DNA from: Ahaetulla prasina
Lineage: Eukaryota > Chordata > Lepidosauria > Squamata > Colubridae
Direction: 5' to 3'
Length of the DNA: 64,000 bases
Assembly: GCF_028640845.1 (NCBI RefSeq)
Contig: NC_080546.1
Span: forward strand, 53,207,409-53,271,408
Part shown: positions 10,604 to 22,818 of the stretch, piece by piece
Layout: each line of letters opens with the position of its first letter
How positions within the stretch are numbered: position 1 is the stretch's first letter
Program-made: the position numbers and the translations under genes
Notes under the pieces: model-generated
The model's database searches: none
Seen by the model: only the letters and a program-made list of their open reading frames with translations
Told to the model about the DNA's origin: nothing

Positions 10604-13483
10604 GTGAGTCAACACATGGAGATATAAATCCTTAACCCACCCATCCACCCCCTATCCCCAATCTTCCTTTTGTATGCTATTGCTTTGTCTTAAAATTCTG
10701 AAGGAATCTGTTGCTTGACTTCAATAATTTCTCTTTTCCCTTTTATATACAGAATGGTGTAAGTTAGGATAGTAATGTTATTAACACTAAAAGTAGGGCT
10801 GGGACAATAATGGGAAAGTGATCGATTGTTGTGAATTTTTTCCAGAGCATTCTTATTATACCGAACAAGCAGAGATGAGCTGTTTTTCATGGACCGATTT
10901 TCTTGTATTGGATACGCTGCTATGGTTTTGATACAACCAAAGCATGCAGAAAATTGTAGGTTAGATTTAGTTTCTTTGAAAAATATAGCAAACTTGTCTG
11001 CAGAGAAAAGTGGCTTATGATTGGGACTTAATAAGCAAAAATACAAGGAATTATTGTAGAAACAATAGCCTCTGTTCTGCTAAAAAAAGAAACACATACT
11101 GTTCACAAACAACAAACATTAGTAAAATTTTGTGCTTCAGCAAATGTATTATGACTGCATTAGTTACCGTAAACAGGGCCATATTCCTTGTGTAACTAAA
11201 AAAGATTTCAATCTATAAAGAAAATGGCTGTGAAGATATAGACCTATAAAGCCAAAATGGACATCTAGGTCTAAAGTGAGTAGCCCAGGTGTCTTATGCA
11301 GCCTTCAAATCTGGCAAAGTCTTTTACAAAAGATAAAGTTATGCCTCTAATGAGCAATCTGCCCTTAGCCCAACAGCCTACCATCTATTGTGGAAAAGGA
11401 AAAAAAGAGGGTGTCAGAAATAGAAAATGAGAGATAATTTTATTAACAACACTTTATTGCTTTTTAATTAAACTATCCCAAATTAATTTACAATGATTAT
11501 TATAAATAAAGTAAAAACTTTTATAGAAACCATTTTTAAAAAGATAGTTTTGAAAAATAATTTTAATTGTGGGATGTGACAAAATCAAGAGAAGGTCTGG
11601 ATGAAGGACACTTTGCAGAGCATATTAGTATGAACAAAGCAGCCATCCGTGAGATGTTGAAACAGGTGTTCTGAAAGGCTCAGGCTGGCTGCAGTTTTCT
11701 AGGTTGCCTACACAGATACATAGATAATACTTCCATTGGATTGACTGGCAAAGCAAGATGGCTATGCATGCTCATGCAGGCAGAAGCACACACTGCCAAC
11801 AGGTGCCCTTAGTCACAAAAGTTGCTTTGGATCTCCACTGACAAAGCTGAATCTATTAGCAGTTCTAGGCTACATACCTGTTCCTTCATGGAGAATGCAA
11901 CTCCATCCAAAAAACAAACAAAGAAACCAATAACTACCCACAGGACCTGAGAACTACCTATGCACAGAATTTCAGACCCTCCAGGATTCAGTTGTAGCCT
12001 ATTTGCTTTCATTTACTCTGCATTCAAACTTTGAACTGCAGTGTCTTGGACTTGGTTATGCATGGCAACATTTTATTCAGATTTGAATCAGAGCTGTATG
12101 TCATTAGCTTAACAATGACACAATTTCTCATATTTTAAAGTGACAGCATGAAAATACGCTTGGTAAGTAGATAATGTAAGGTTTACATTGAATGTATAGC
12201 AATTGACAAGTGATGCTTCTAAGATTGAGGATTATTTCTGATGTTTATAACGTCTCAATAATGTCCATGTAAGGATAAGCTTATCTGTTGTATATGCTTC
12301 AAAACTCATTTTTATCTGCAAAATATTTTTTTATTAAATAAAAATAGATTTAAATAAAACAAGTCCAAATGGAAACAGTTTTATCTCAAAAATAAAATCA
12401 GACTAAAGCAATTTCTAAAACCATTTCTTGTAAATGTCTTTCTTTAAAGCTATAGTGTTACGAAGTGAAGGTAGAATTTCAAAGGCACTGGGAGGCAAAC
12501 TATTAATGTGATAGAAATCTTTATTTTTCAGTCTTCAGAATTTGAAAATTAGAGAATTTTGTAAGTTCAATAGTTCTGACAGACAATTTTACCCTAATTT
12601 ACTGAAGTAGAAACATGAAGTGATAAAATGTTGCATGAATGTGGTATGTGTGTAAGAGACACATTTATTACAGCAGGAGCACAAGTCATTCTGTTATGAG
12701 ATCTTTCTAAAATTTGTCTGTGGCTGGCATGCCTCCAAGTATTTCTGACCAATTGGTTGGATAAAGTTTGTGTATAGTCATTCTCCCAAGCATATCCTTC
12801 ATTATTGACTATTTTTGCCTTTTGTAATGATTTGTGAGGGTTTGGCTAGGTTTAATGAATCTCTAGTACTGAATTGTCAAGCTTAATGAGACACTAAATC
12901 CACGTTATTTGCATATTCTTCTGTTTACTAGTAGATTGTAAAATATATACAAAGTCCCCCAATACCTCTCTTGCTAATTGCTGCAGCAGATGCTCTAATG
13001 ATGTAAAAGGATGAACTATGGTGATGGTATTAATTTTACAGTTCTAAAATGATTCTAGCTTCAGTAGTTTGTATTTTATCCCCCTTGCATAATGTGGTGT
13101 TTTCTGCCTTTCCTTTAAGACTACAAGAAGCAAACTTTGGAAATTTCCTATTAAAAATTGGCATGGAAAGAACATATAAAATGTTACAGAGATGCTACCC
13201 CCTGTAGCTAAGTTGTTAGAAATCCTTCTAACTCCTTTCTAATTTATGAACTCCAATAGCTGAAGAACATACAGACTAAGCAACCCCATGTGTCTTTTTG
13301 TCTTAGTCTTTTTTGTCCGGGTATCTCTCAGTATGGTGCACTATAATTGGCTCCTATAGAGATAAAACATAGAATGAATCCAAGGATATGCTTTTTCCTT
13401 CTTAAAATTTAGTTGGGAGCCAAAGCAAACAAAATGTTTAACTACTTCACTAGCTAATATTCCTCTCTCTTTGTTGTTTTTAG
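10604..13483. other. Last DCTD intron, no gene seen
   Basis: 2.9 kb of AT-rich sequence between a GTGAGT donor and a polypyrimidine tract with TTTTAG acceptor (13478-13483). No repeat family recognised with confidence. Confidence 0.6.
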
Positions 13484-13562
13484 AAAATTCAAACCAAAGT
13501 GCAGCAAGATCATCATTGATTTTGATTCAATTAACAGCAAACCAAGTCAAAAGCCTCTGTGA
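13484..13562 (+). CDS. DCTD: DCTD terminal coding exon with stop codon
   Basis: The final coding exon supplies 1 nt of a split codon and then reads [18 protein letters not shown], a short Lys/Pro/Gln-rich tail and a TGA stop at 13560-13562. The [13 protein letters not shown] block is the conserved C-terminal segment of vertebrate DCTD and settles the identification. Splice phase fits exon 10507-10603 exactly. The three exons in the window encode about 97 residues, roughly the C-terminal half of a protein that is normally near 178 residues. The gene reads left to right and nothing in the coding sequence is broken. Confidence 0.95.
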
Positions 13563-14620
13563 GTTACATCTAATTAAATCTCCAGAAGAGTGTGATTATC
13601 CTTTTCTTAGAAGCTGCTAATGCCTTTCATCTTGAAGTTAGGCATAACTTTTTAATAGCCACTACAGTTTAAGCAGACATCTAAGGAATGTGTCAGAACT
13701 TGAACATTTGTGCTTTTTCTGCTATACGTTTAAACTTTGACTTCCAGGATTTTACTAAATCTTCTGTGAATGAAACTCTGTGTGAGATTAGTATTAGTGG
13801 GTAAACAATGCAAAAGGCATTCAATATATTGTGTCAATTAGCCAAGAACTCATCTGACTTGAAGGGAAATAAAATTACAATTCATATTCTGTGAATATTG
13901 ACTGTACAAGAACTGTTGAAGAATCTCTTCAGCAGCATACAACTGTGGGAACACATGTCCTAGCTTAATTTAATTCAGACTGGCTAGACAGTTATATAAC
14001 TAGTACTTTAACACTTTGAAATCTTCAGCTACTTAATTGCTTCTTTATATGATTTACATTTGAAAATGTTTTGCATTGAATAAAATTTTACAGTAGCTTT
14101 CATCCCCCTTTGCCCCACTGCCCCCAAACATCTTACTTTTCTTAGAGGATGTGAATAAATCATCAGAACCAATAAGAACTTCTTTGGAGCTGATTTTTAT
14201 ACCCTAAAAAGTAATTTGTCCATTGATCTAAAATTCTGGGAGACAATCTAATAATTTGCAATGTTAAAACTAGCCTCTAAGTCAGTATTTTCTTCTAAGG
14301 GAAATGAACAGGCTTAATCCATATTGAGGCTACATATGCCAAATGGACCATGGTTTTAGCTTGCTTTGGTTTGTTAAAATTAGCATTAAGTTTAAGAAAC
14401 ATTGATTAAAGCTTTCACAAGATTTCCGTATAGGTTTTTTTATTTGATTTTGACAACAAATAGTTATTTAGATACTCAAATTATTTCATTTTAAAAAATG
14501 TTTTGTGAAGTTTGGTATGTATATTTGTATTGAAATTCTGTGTGTTGAGCATTTTTTAATATGGCACAATATCAGCATTATAAAATGTCTATTAAAATCT
14601 TTGTGAAATATAATTTTTAT
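13563..14620 (+). other. DCTD: DCTD 3' UTR with candidate poly(A) signals
   Basis: AATAAA occurs at 14079-14084 and 14154-14159. ATTAAA occurs at 14591-14596, followed by a T-rich and then TG-containing stretch. Which signal is used cannot be told from sequence; the extent given runs to the last candidate. Confidence 0.55.
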
Positions 14621-14639
14621 TATATTACTCACTGTGCTT

Positions 14640-15274
14640 GGTTCTAAATCATAGTATTTCTGTGGTCATACAAAAACTATATTTTATTTTTTTAAAGAAA
14701 AACCATGTTTATTCTTTTATCACTAAAGATAAAATACAAAAAAAGAAGGGGGGGAAATAAAAATAAACTAACAAACATCCAACACTAGCAACAAAAAACC
14801 ATGTGACAAAAAAACAAGTAACAAATACATCTTAACATTAAACATAAGAAAAAATCAATCCTGGTTGAATGCTGAAAGATATATCAAAAACCTAATATAT
14901 TCCCTTGCCATTATAATATTTGTTGTATAATTAAATAAGGCAATACCTTCAATAACTGTTCATACCAGTCATGTTTAGTAGAATCCAGTTACATTTGGAG
15001 AGCCATTCTTTGAATAGAGGGCTAATTTCATTAAAGAAATGTAAATACTGTTTAGTTCTGGAGTATTGTTCCTAAACTGAAAGAGAAAAGATCTAGTCAA
15101 TGCCTTTTGTCAGTAAAGAAATACTAGATTAAATATACTGTACAATATTAGAGCAGTAAAAGATTTTCTTTGGATTTTGTTTCTTCATTAAACTTATAGC
15201 CTTCTGTCTGTGGAAGTATATCTAGTGTAGGTCTATACTGAGATTGGTGGTATTTTGGTTATCCATAAACTATT
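14640..15274. other. Intergenic, AT-rich
   Basis: A/T runs at 14680-14830 and unique-looking sequence. No gene or clear repeat. Confidence 0.5.
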
Positions 15275-15282
15275 GGTTAGGC

Positions 15283-16387
15283 CAGGGGTCGGCAACCTTA
15301 AACTCTCAAAGAGCCATTTGGACCTCTTTCCTACAGGAAAAAGACACTGGGAGCCACAAAACTGGGTGGGCGTGGCCAGCTCAATGTCACTAACTCCCAG
15401 TCACATGACCACCTAGCCATGCCTACCCAGCCACAAAACTATTGTCTCTCTCTCTTGTATATTTTTACAAAGTCAACTTATTGCCCCCAACAATCTGGGT
15501 CCTCATTTTACCTACCTTATAAAGGATGGAAGGCTGAGTCAACCTTGGGCCGGGCTCGAACCTGCAGTAATTGCAGGCTACTGTGTTCTTAATAAGCCTT
15601 AATAAGCCTTAATAACAGGCTTTACCAGCGTGAGCTAAACCGGCCCTGTCACTAACTCCCAGTCACATGACCACCTAGCCATGCCTACCCAGCCACAAAA
15701 CTATTCTCTGTCTCTCTCTCCCTCTCCCCTTTCCTCCCTCTCCCCTTCCCTCCCCCTCTCTATGTATCACTCTTATGTGTCTCTCTATGTGTCTCTCTGT
15801 GTGTGTCTCCCTCCTCCCTTTGGGTGACCATCCTCCTGTCCCCACTCCTCTCGTAACTCCCTGGCCGGCTGTGGCTGAGCCAGGAGCGTTTGCATACACA
15901 AGGAGACTCCAGCCTGAAATGGCAGGAAGCGAAGGCTGCCTTATGTACAAATGTGACGCGAAGGCAGGCACAGGGCAGCTTTGCTCCTGCACTCTCTGGC
16001 AACCCTCTTCCTCTCAGGATGCCCAGAATAGCTGTGGCTGAGCAGGGAGCGTGTACATGTGCGGGGAGGCCCTCCTCAAACAAGCACCAAAGCTCAGGAA
16101 AGGCACGTGTAGGGTGGGCAGTGGCTCGCTTACAGGGAGTCTCTCCGCACGGTCCCAGCTCAGCCACAGCCAGCCGGGGGGGGGGGTTATGTGGGGGGAG
16201 GGAAGTGCAGGAGTGAAGCTGCCTTATACCTGCCTTCACACCACATTTATGCATAAGGCAGCCTTCACTTCCTGCCACTTTGGGAGAGGAAGAGGGATGG
16301 GGCGAGTGTGCCAGTGATGGCACAGGGAGCTGTGGCAGAGGGCCCAGAGTCGCTTGTGGCCCTGGAGCTGCGGGTTGCCGACCCCTG
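15283..16387. mobile_element. hAT element (CAGGGGTCGGCAACC type), 1.1 kb
   Basis: The left end caggggtcggcaacc and right end ggttgccgacccctg are inverted repeats, and ggttaggc at 15275-15282 and 16388-16395 is a perfect 8-bp target duplication. The interior has no transposase. It contains a SINE (15444-15646), a CT-rich low-complexity tract (15710-15830), and an inverted repeat: the block near 15918-15970 (gaagcgaaggctgcc) reappears in reverse near 16228-16282. Open frames here on both strands come from this palindromic GC-rich interior and are not genes. Confidence 0.85.
15444..15646 (-). mobile_element. tRNA-derived SINE without tail, inside the hAT element
   Basis: Same SINE as 7663-7925: the block containing tacaaagtcaacttattgcc, the aaaggatggaaggctgagtc block and the B-box-like ctcgaacctgcag (on +). 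The hairpin tail and A run are missing, and the decamer taataagcct is repeated near 15590-15612. It is flanked by exact 59-bp copies of host-element sequence (15385-15443 and 15647-15705), far longer than usual SINE target duplications. Confidence 0.7.
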
Positions 16388-16835
16388 GGTTAGGCAAATG
16401 TAAATCATATAATCTGCTATTATTGTCATACCCTTTTTCACACCAATAAGTGTAATTGGCCAAAATATCCTGAGAAAGATCTTACGGTTAGTGGAAAATG
16501 TATGAATATTATCAACTTTTCATGACAGGAATAGATTCTATGTACAACTAAGGAAATAGGAAACAAATTGCTAATGTAGCTAGAAAATAGATTACATTCT
16601 TAAAATGGTAATGGTTCAGAAACTTTGGCTTTCAAGGAACGCACTTTTAATTTAAAATGTGAAATAGAAAGGACTTAGTGATCCAAAGCTGAGCACTGAA
16701 ATAAGCATTTCTGTTAGCTTTCTATGAATAGTAAGCCAATATATTTCACAAGATTTTAAAATTCTGCAAGCAGGGAATTAGCAAAACAATTTAAAATTTG
16801 GAGTGATAGTTTTTTGAATTCAATATATCATAGCC

Positions 16836-17676
16836 CCATGATGATGAACCTATGGCACACTGTGGTAACCGAGGCCCAAGTAGTGATTACCAAACACAAT
16901 TAGTCCTAAATAAACTTATTTTATCCAAACAGCTGAGAATTAATTCATTCTCAGCTTAGTCCAAAACAAATTCTTCATAAACAGTCCTGCGGCCTTATCA
17001 CCAACCTTTGATGTCTTTGGCAACCTGCCAAAGGCTTTTCTTGGCAAAAACCCCACAAAGTTCAAGAGACACTGACAAGAAGCACTGAAATCAACGTTGC
17101 TTTTCCACAAAGAACCCAACGGCTCGTTGCTGCTCTTTTAAGCCTTATGGGAGTGGCCAATCATCTTCTGGCCTTACTCCCAAGTCATCCTTTTTGCTTC
17201 AGCTGCTCTTGCCATCTGGCAGCTCTTCTCATGCATGCACTAGGAACAGGCTCCTCCTGTTCCTCTGCCTCTCTGGATGCTCTGGAGTCCGCGCATTGCT
17301 CCCAGATGGTCCTGGCCCCATCTCTGCCTCTGACGCAGAGCCCTCGTCCAGTCCTTCCCCTGACTCCAGGACTGGCCCATTGTCCTCCCCAGCCTCCTCA
17401 CTGTCGGACTCTGTTGCTAGGTCTGCAAGCTGCTGGCGGACCACAACACACACATGCCAGAGGTAGCACGCAGAGCCCTCTCTGTGGGCACGTGCGCTGT
17501 CACCAGCTGCTCTTCTGGTTTCCAGCGTACACATGGCGCCACTCAGCTGATCTTTGCACATGCTGGAGTGCTGGAACTGAAGACCAGTCATGTGTACCAG
17601 CCAGCTGGTCTTCGGGGTTCCAGCGTACTCACGCTCCAGTTTGGGTATTAGGTGCCGAAAAGGTTCATCATCACTG
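16836..17676. mobile_element. hAT MITE (GATGATGAACCTATGGCAC type) split by an LTR
   Basis: The ends atgatgatgaacct (left) and aggttcatcatcactg (right) are inverted repeats, and tcatagcc is a perfect 8-bp target duplication at 16828-16835 and 17677-17684. Without the inserted LTR (16861-17448) the element is about 250 bp. The same family appears at 39085-39371. Confidence 0.85.
16861..17448 (-). mobile_element. Solo LTR, inserted in the hAT MITE
   Basis: A 588-bp unit that on the - strand begins TGTTGTGGTCC and ends GGTTACCACA. It is flanked by a perfect 5-bp duplication, cacac, at 16856-16860 and 17449-17453. The - strand also carries a Pro/Ser/Asp/Glu-rich open frame like other LTRs of this gypsy group. 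No internal region remains. The - orientation is supported by sharing the TGTTGTGG start with the LTR at 409. Confidence 0.8.
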
Positions 17677-17684
17677 TCATAGCC

Positions 17685-19159
17685 AATAATTAAGATTTCT
17701 GGGAGTTTTAGTCCAATTTACCTAAAGAGGTACTGTTTGCCTGTTTCATAATCCAAATGACATGCATAGCAATTGACAGAAAAAAATCGTTGGAAAATTT
17801 GCTATAAATAAATGTTCTTCATGGCCAATATATGGCAATTTCCACGCCAAGTATTACCAGTGCATCAAACAATTCAACATTTCCAGATGCTTTGGTCTCT
17901 CACTTCGGACATTTGTATTATCAAGGGATTATAGATTTACTAATAGCGTGAGAAGAATGCTCTTTACATTCTTTATATCCAGAACAAATAAATATTTAAA
18001 GTACACACTTCCATTAAGAAGTCTACCATGTTTTAAAAAGCAAGATAGCAGATTGTCTTTGCCTTTTTAAGACTTCTACCTATAGCTATCATTATGAGTC
18101 AAGAAGGCTAAGATTAATCAAAGCCTGTACACATTAAATGTCTGATTGCTCTATTGGTAGTTCTTCTGATCTGGAGGATGAGTGGAATTGTGTTGTCCCA
18201 AACTGGGAATCAGGGGAATTTCTGTTGATAGTGTGCTTGTAAGTGGCTACCTATTGAAGGAAACATTCCATATATATACAAGGTTAGGTTTGTAAGACAT
18301 TAATTAACAACTATAGCATCATGACTTGAAACAAAGAGGAATGTTGCCGACTGTCATTACCAATACATAACACAAAGGGTTTGTACTTTTCAATAGTGCT
18401 TGCTACATTCAAAGGAGAGACAGGCAATAAAGACCCTGAATCCCAGTGTGACTATAATATTCCTGTGTTGATCTTCAAAGATACCATGTTATAAGGAGGA
18501 AAATTGAAAAACTTTTTTTCAGGCTTGAAATAGGCTACTTTTGACATTTCTTTATGTCCAATAAAGTAAGTGTATACTATCCTGAATAAAGACTAAAGAA
18601 TAAAATACATGTACATGGAATTTAATTAATTACTGGCACAATCTTTATACTCTTCCCATTATACCTTTAATTAGAAGGAATACAAAGTACTTGCACCCTC
18701 AAATTAAAGGTAGGCATGGATTACAATTCTATTCAGAAAAACCCACAGCTTTTATTCCAAACACATTGCTGCGGTGAGTTATTTGGTTAAGAAACTTGAA
18801 TTTAAAGCTAAATTACAATATAAACTGATAAGTCAAACCAATCATCTATCTCAATGCAATCAGAGCATATTAGAAGGCAAATGGAAGATATAGGTCAACA
18901 AAATAGGAAGCCAGTTGGTCAATTCTTGTTAAAACCAATGGATCAACTTTCAAGCGACCCAAAAAAAGAATCCTGCACTTGTGAGAGAAGGAAAAGAAGT
19001 CCAAGGCAATCTCAGGTATGGCCTTTGATTGGAAATCATATGGAAAAAGACCAGTATTTCCTATGAATCAGAATCAGCTAATAAACAATGGCAACCTAAC
19101 ATAACAACCCCTTGGTATTGATTTCTATTCTGAAGTATCTTAACTTTTATAATGCAGTA
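17685..19159. other. Intergenic, unique-looking
   Basis: AT-rich, with no nameable repeat. The small open frame near 18854-19066 has no recognisable domain. Confidence 0.5.
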
Positions 19160-19508
19160 ACGCGGTGGCTCAGGGGCTAAGATGCTGACCTTGTCGATCG
19201 AAAGGTCGGCAGTTCAGTGGTTTGAATCCCTAGTGCTGCCGTGTAATGGTGAGCTCCCGTTACTTGTCCCAGCTTCTGCCAACCTAGCAGTTCGAAAGCA
19301 CGTAAAAAATGCAAGTAGAAAAAATAGGGACCACCTTTGGTGGGAAGGTAACAGCGTTCCGTGCGCCTTTGGCATTGAGTCATGCTGGCCACATGACCAC
19401 GGAGACATCTTCGGACAGCACTGGCTCTTTGGCTTTGAAACAGATGAGCATTGCCCCCTAGAGTTGGGAACGACTAGCATGTATGTGCAAAGGGAACCTT
19501 TACTTTTA
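19160..19508 (+). mobile_element. Sauria-type SINE, near full length
   Basis: The tRNA-like head has an A-box-like tggctcaggggct and a B-box-like ggtttgaatccc. The body carries cagttcgaaagcacg, tgggaaggtaacagcg and catgctggccacatgacc. The 3' end (ttgggaacgactagcatgt and a following aacctttac) is the BovB-like tail of Sauria SINEs. About 350 bp. RNA polymerase III would start at the head. Open frames on both strands here are shadows. Confidence 0.85.
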
Positions 19509-19938
19509 ACTAATTTTATTTTTGTTATATTTTAGAAGGGAATAAAATAACTGCTAGGACCATGTATACTTTGAATATGGGAAGGAAAAAAAACCCTGTA
19601 AGTGTGACTATAACAACTTTCTGCTACCATACAACATGTCCCACCACTTTTCCACATTAGTGACTCATTAATGTGATTCTTAAAGCAGTAGCATCTTTTT
19701 TGCAGGTCCACATGGAAGACCCCGAAAGAAGAGATAGATGGTTTAATGAATAGCACAGATGTGTGATTTCAACAGAAGTTCTAGAACACTACTTATAAAC
19801 CATTTTAAAATATCAGTCCTGTTACTGTATTGTCCAATTTTCCTTTCCTTCTTATCTGTAGATTCCAAAATTCTGATTCTATTGAAGGAGATTGGTGCAA
19901 ACAGAAAAAGAAAAGAGGAAGAGAACCACCACCTAAAG

Positions 19939-20055
19939 CAGTGTTTTTCAAACTTGTTAATATTAAGTGTGGAGCAACTTCCAGAATTCCTGTGCTAGGG
20001 AATTAGGGGAGCTGAAGTCCACACATTGTAAGGCTGACAAGTTTGAAAAGTATTG
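19939..20055. mobile_element. Small hAT MITE (CAGTGTTTTTCAAACTTG type)
   Basis: The left end cagtgtttttcaaacttg is mirrored by caagtttgaaaagtattg on the right. The flanks acctaaag (19931-19938) and atccaaag (20056-20063) match at 6 of 8 positions. 117 bp, non-coding. Confidence 0.7.
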
Positions 20056-20063
20056 ATCCAAAG

Positions 20064-22227
20064 AAACAAAACTATATACCCTTAATTTTTGTATCAGAAC
20101 TTCAGTACTAGTACAAACACATGCATATCTTAGGCTTTTGCATTAAATCCATAGACACACGCGCACACACAACAAAATGCTTTGGGAAATGTTTTTCTTT
20201 TCACTTTAAAGAGAACACAAGTCCTACAGTCCTTGAGCTTTTATTGCATTCTCTGGAGAAACAAGCTTTGTTGAAGATGTGTTCTTGTACACATATCAGG
20301 CAAATGCCTTTTTCTATGCTGTATTCCATCCATCTAGGACTGCAGGCATCTCAGCTGGGCATGTAGAGATGTGAGGAGTAAGCAATGCAAGAATATGTCT
20401 ACCTGTATGGGCTGTCTGTTTTGATTTGGGGGAGGAAAAAAAACTCAATGACTGCTGCACAGGAGACAGACAGTTTGTGGAGAGGGAGCGTGGAGCCTTT
20501 TACTGAAAAGAAGCCAGGAGCAATATTCATTAAAACATGTCTGATTTTTCCAGGGTCTGGAAAGAAGGTTTGAATTAACATGGGAAATGAAGTTAACTTT
20601 TACATCATTCTGATATAACTATACTGAAGAAATGCAGGATAAAAACTTGTGTGCAATCATTGTTTCGTTTACAGAAACAACGCATGAGTGAAGGAAAATA
20701 AAATAAATTTCTTTCATTACCATAGATTTGGTAACTACTTTGATATGAATATAGAAAAGGTGTATATAAATTCAGAATTTAATCTGTGTCTGATGATCTA
20801 TATGCAGTATAACTGATGGCCATATTTTCTCGGAGTTATCAGATTTTCAAATTCAATTGCAATTTTTATGCTCTACTCACTGGTAGAATCCTTTTGTATC
20901 TTGACATATATATAGGAAGATTGCTAGTCCTTTAGTAACAATTCAATACCACATATTTTGCGTAGTGGGGTTTTATGTTAATATGAATGTATTAGAACAT
21001 AATGATAAATGACAGCAGTGTAGTTATGACCAGATGGCACCTCTGCATGTAGAGAAAATCACAGCTGTAAGTTTAAATGCAATATTCAATTCATGTTAGG
21101 TCTCAGATGTACAACAATCTATGTCTAACTTAGGTGATCCATAAATGAAAGAAAAGTTAGTTTTTAATACCTCTCTTGGGCAAAGAAGGAGCCAGATATA
21201 ATCCCCCCTTCCACCTGAGCTCGATAGTGCTAATGTTTGTAGTTAAAAGATCACAATGGAGCACAGAAATTTATATCTTTCAATTGATGCCTGCTGCAAT
21301 CATTAGACCTTGATAGTTTGCAGTTAAGAAACAGTTACAAATCCATGGTTAAAATAAATAAAAGAAAAACAAATATCCATAAATTAGTCAGACTAGGCAA
21401 CTTAGATTAAGTTGCCTTTGGAATCCTTTGGAATAAATTCAAAAGTTTCAGAAATCCAAAAACAGGGATGTATACAATAACCACATAGAAGTATCCAATG
21501 CCATACCATCCTGCATTCAAAAGAGTCTTAAGGGCATGGATCCAAACTATTCATTGATGAGAACATACTAGAAAACATTTTATACTTAGAGGCCAAAAGA
21601 AATCAAAGATTAACCAAGATACTGCCCCAGTAATCACATTGGATTATTCCCTTGAAGAGACAAGAAACTTGTAAATCTGAATGATTTTATCAACCAAACA
21701 CTGTCAAACTGGTAACAGAGGTCAGGCAGGAGCGCTGTTTGATATTCCTTCCTGAAAAGGCTACCATAAACATGGTACTATCAGCTGTCCAATAGTCCAA
21801 CACAATAAAGCATTTCACCTTCTTTATTGCCTTGATTTAGGCTTGAACATGAGCTCATACTGTGTTTGGTCAGTCTTTCCTTTTTCTCTTCTATTTACTA
21901 GTTGTTAATTCTAACACTTTTTCTCCTGGTATTCCTCAGTATACCAAGGGACCATCAGAGTTCAGTACCCAAGACAGGTTGCTCAAGAACGATGTTGCCA
22001 AATGCCCAAATCATTCTTAGATGCCAATAGGCAATCAATCATTCAATGGAACTATTAGTAAGATCACTGGGAACCTTCCCAGGTATTTGCCATAAATCAT
22101 CTCAATAGATAATGTGCTAGGGGTGAACTCTCCAAATCGTCCCTTTCACTTCATACAGTCATGGGTACCTATCAATTAGGAAGCTTTTTGCCCTTTCATA
22201 TCAGGCCTAAGATTACTTCAGATAAGA
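20064..22227. other. Intergenic, no gene seen
   Basis: AT-rich sequence with no repeat I can name and no convincing coding frame. Confidence 0.5.
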
Positions 22228-22235
22228 TAATGGTG

Positions 22236-22810
22236 CAGTGGTGAAATCTGAACCAGTTTAGTATTGGTTCGCTGGCTGCGCTGTGCACCAAATGCGTGTT
22301 GTACATGTACATGCACAGTACACAGCAAACAAGCGCACATGTGCAGTACCCGGAAAACGTGAGCTGCATGTGCACATGTGCAGTCCGCGCCAAAAGGAGG
22401 CTTGGGAAGGTAAGTAGAACAGTGTGTGATCAGCTGTAGCGCGCAATTTTGGGAACCTTTTTAAAAACTTTTTAAAAGCATTTTTTACTACTGGCTCAGG
22501 TGAATAGGTAGTAAAAAAATGCCTAAAAAGTAAAAAAAAAAAAACCACCTTCCGACAATCAGCTGAGAGACGCGCGATCATCGGAACTTTTTTTTTTTTA
22601 CTTTAAAGCATTTTTAACTACCGGTTCCAGAGAACCGGTAGTAAAAAAATGCTAAAAAAGTAAAAAACAAAAAGTTCCAACAATCGCGTGTCTCTCAGCT
22701 GATCGTTGGAACTTTTTTTTTTACATTTTTACTACCAGTTCGGCGAACCAGTAGCACTTTTTACTACTGTTTCAGGCGAACTGACCCGAACCAGTAGCAT
22801 TTCACCCCTG
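22236..22810. mobile_element. hAT MITE (CAGTGGTGAAAT type), 575 bp
   Basis: The left end cagtggtgaaatctgaacc and right end tagcatttcacccctg are inverted repeats. The flanks taatggtg (22228-22235) and taatagtg (22811-22818) match at 7 of 8. The interior has a CA/TG- and GC-rich block resembling the one at 38490-38600. It also has repeated tttttactaccggttc-like motifs on both strands near 22480-22790, so long hairpins can form. Confidence 0.85.
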
Positions 22811-22818
22811 TAATAGTG

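Noticed and set aside
15760..16323. 187-codon - frame and its overlapping + frames
   Set aside because: All lie in the palindromic interior of a hAT element. Several frames are open at once, which is composition and not coding.
17147..17689. 180-codon + frame
   Set aside because: Crosses the boundary between a solo LTR and a MITE, so it cannot be one gene.
22236..22810. CRISPR-like repeated ggttc/gaacc spacing
   Set aside because: Irregular inverted motifs in a hAT MITE of a vertebrate genome. No regular repeat-spacer pattern.
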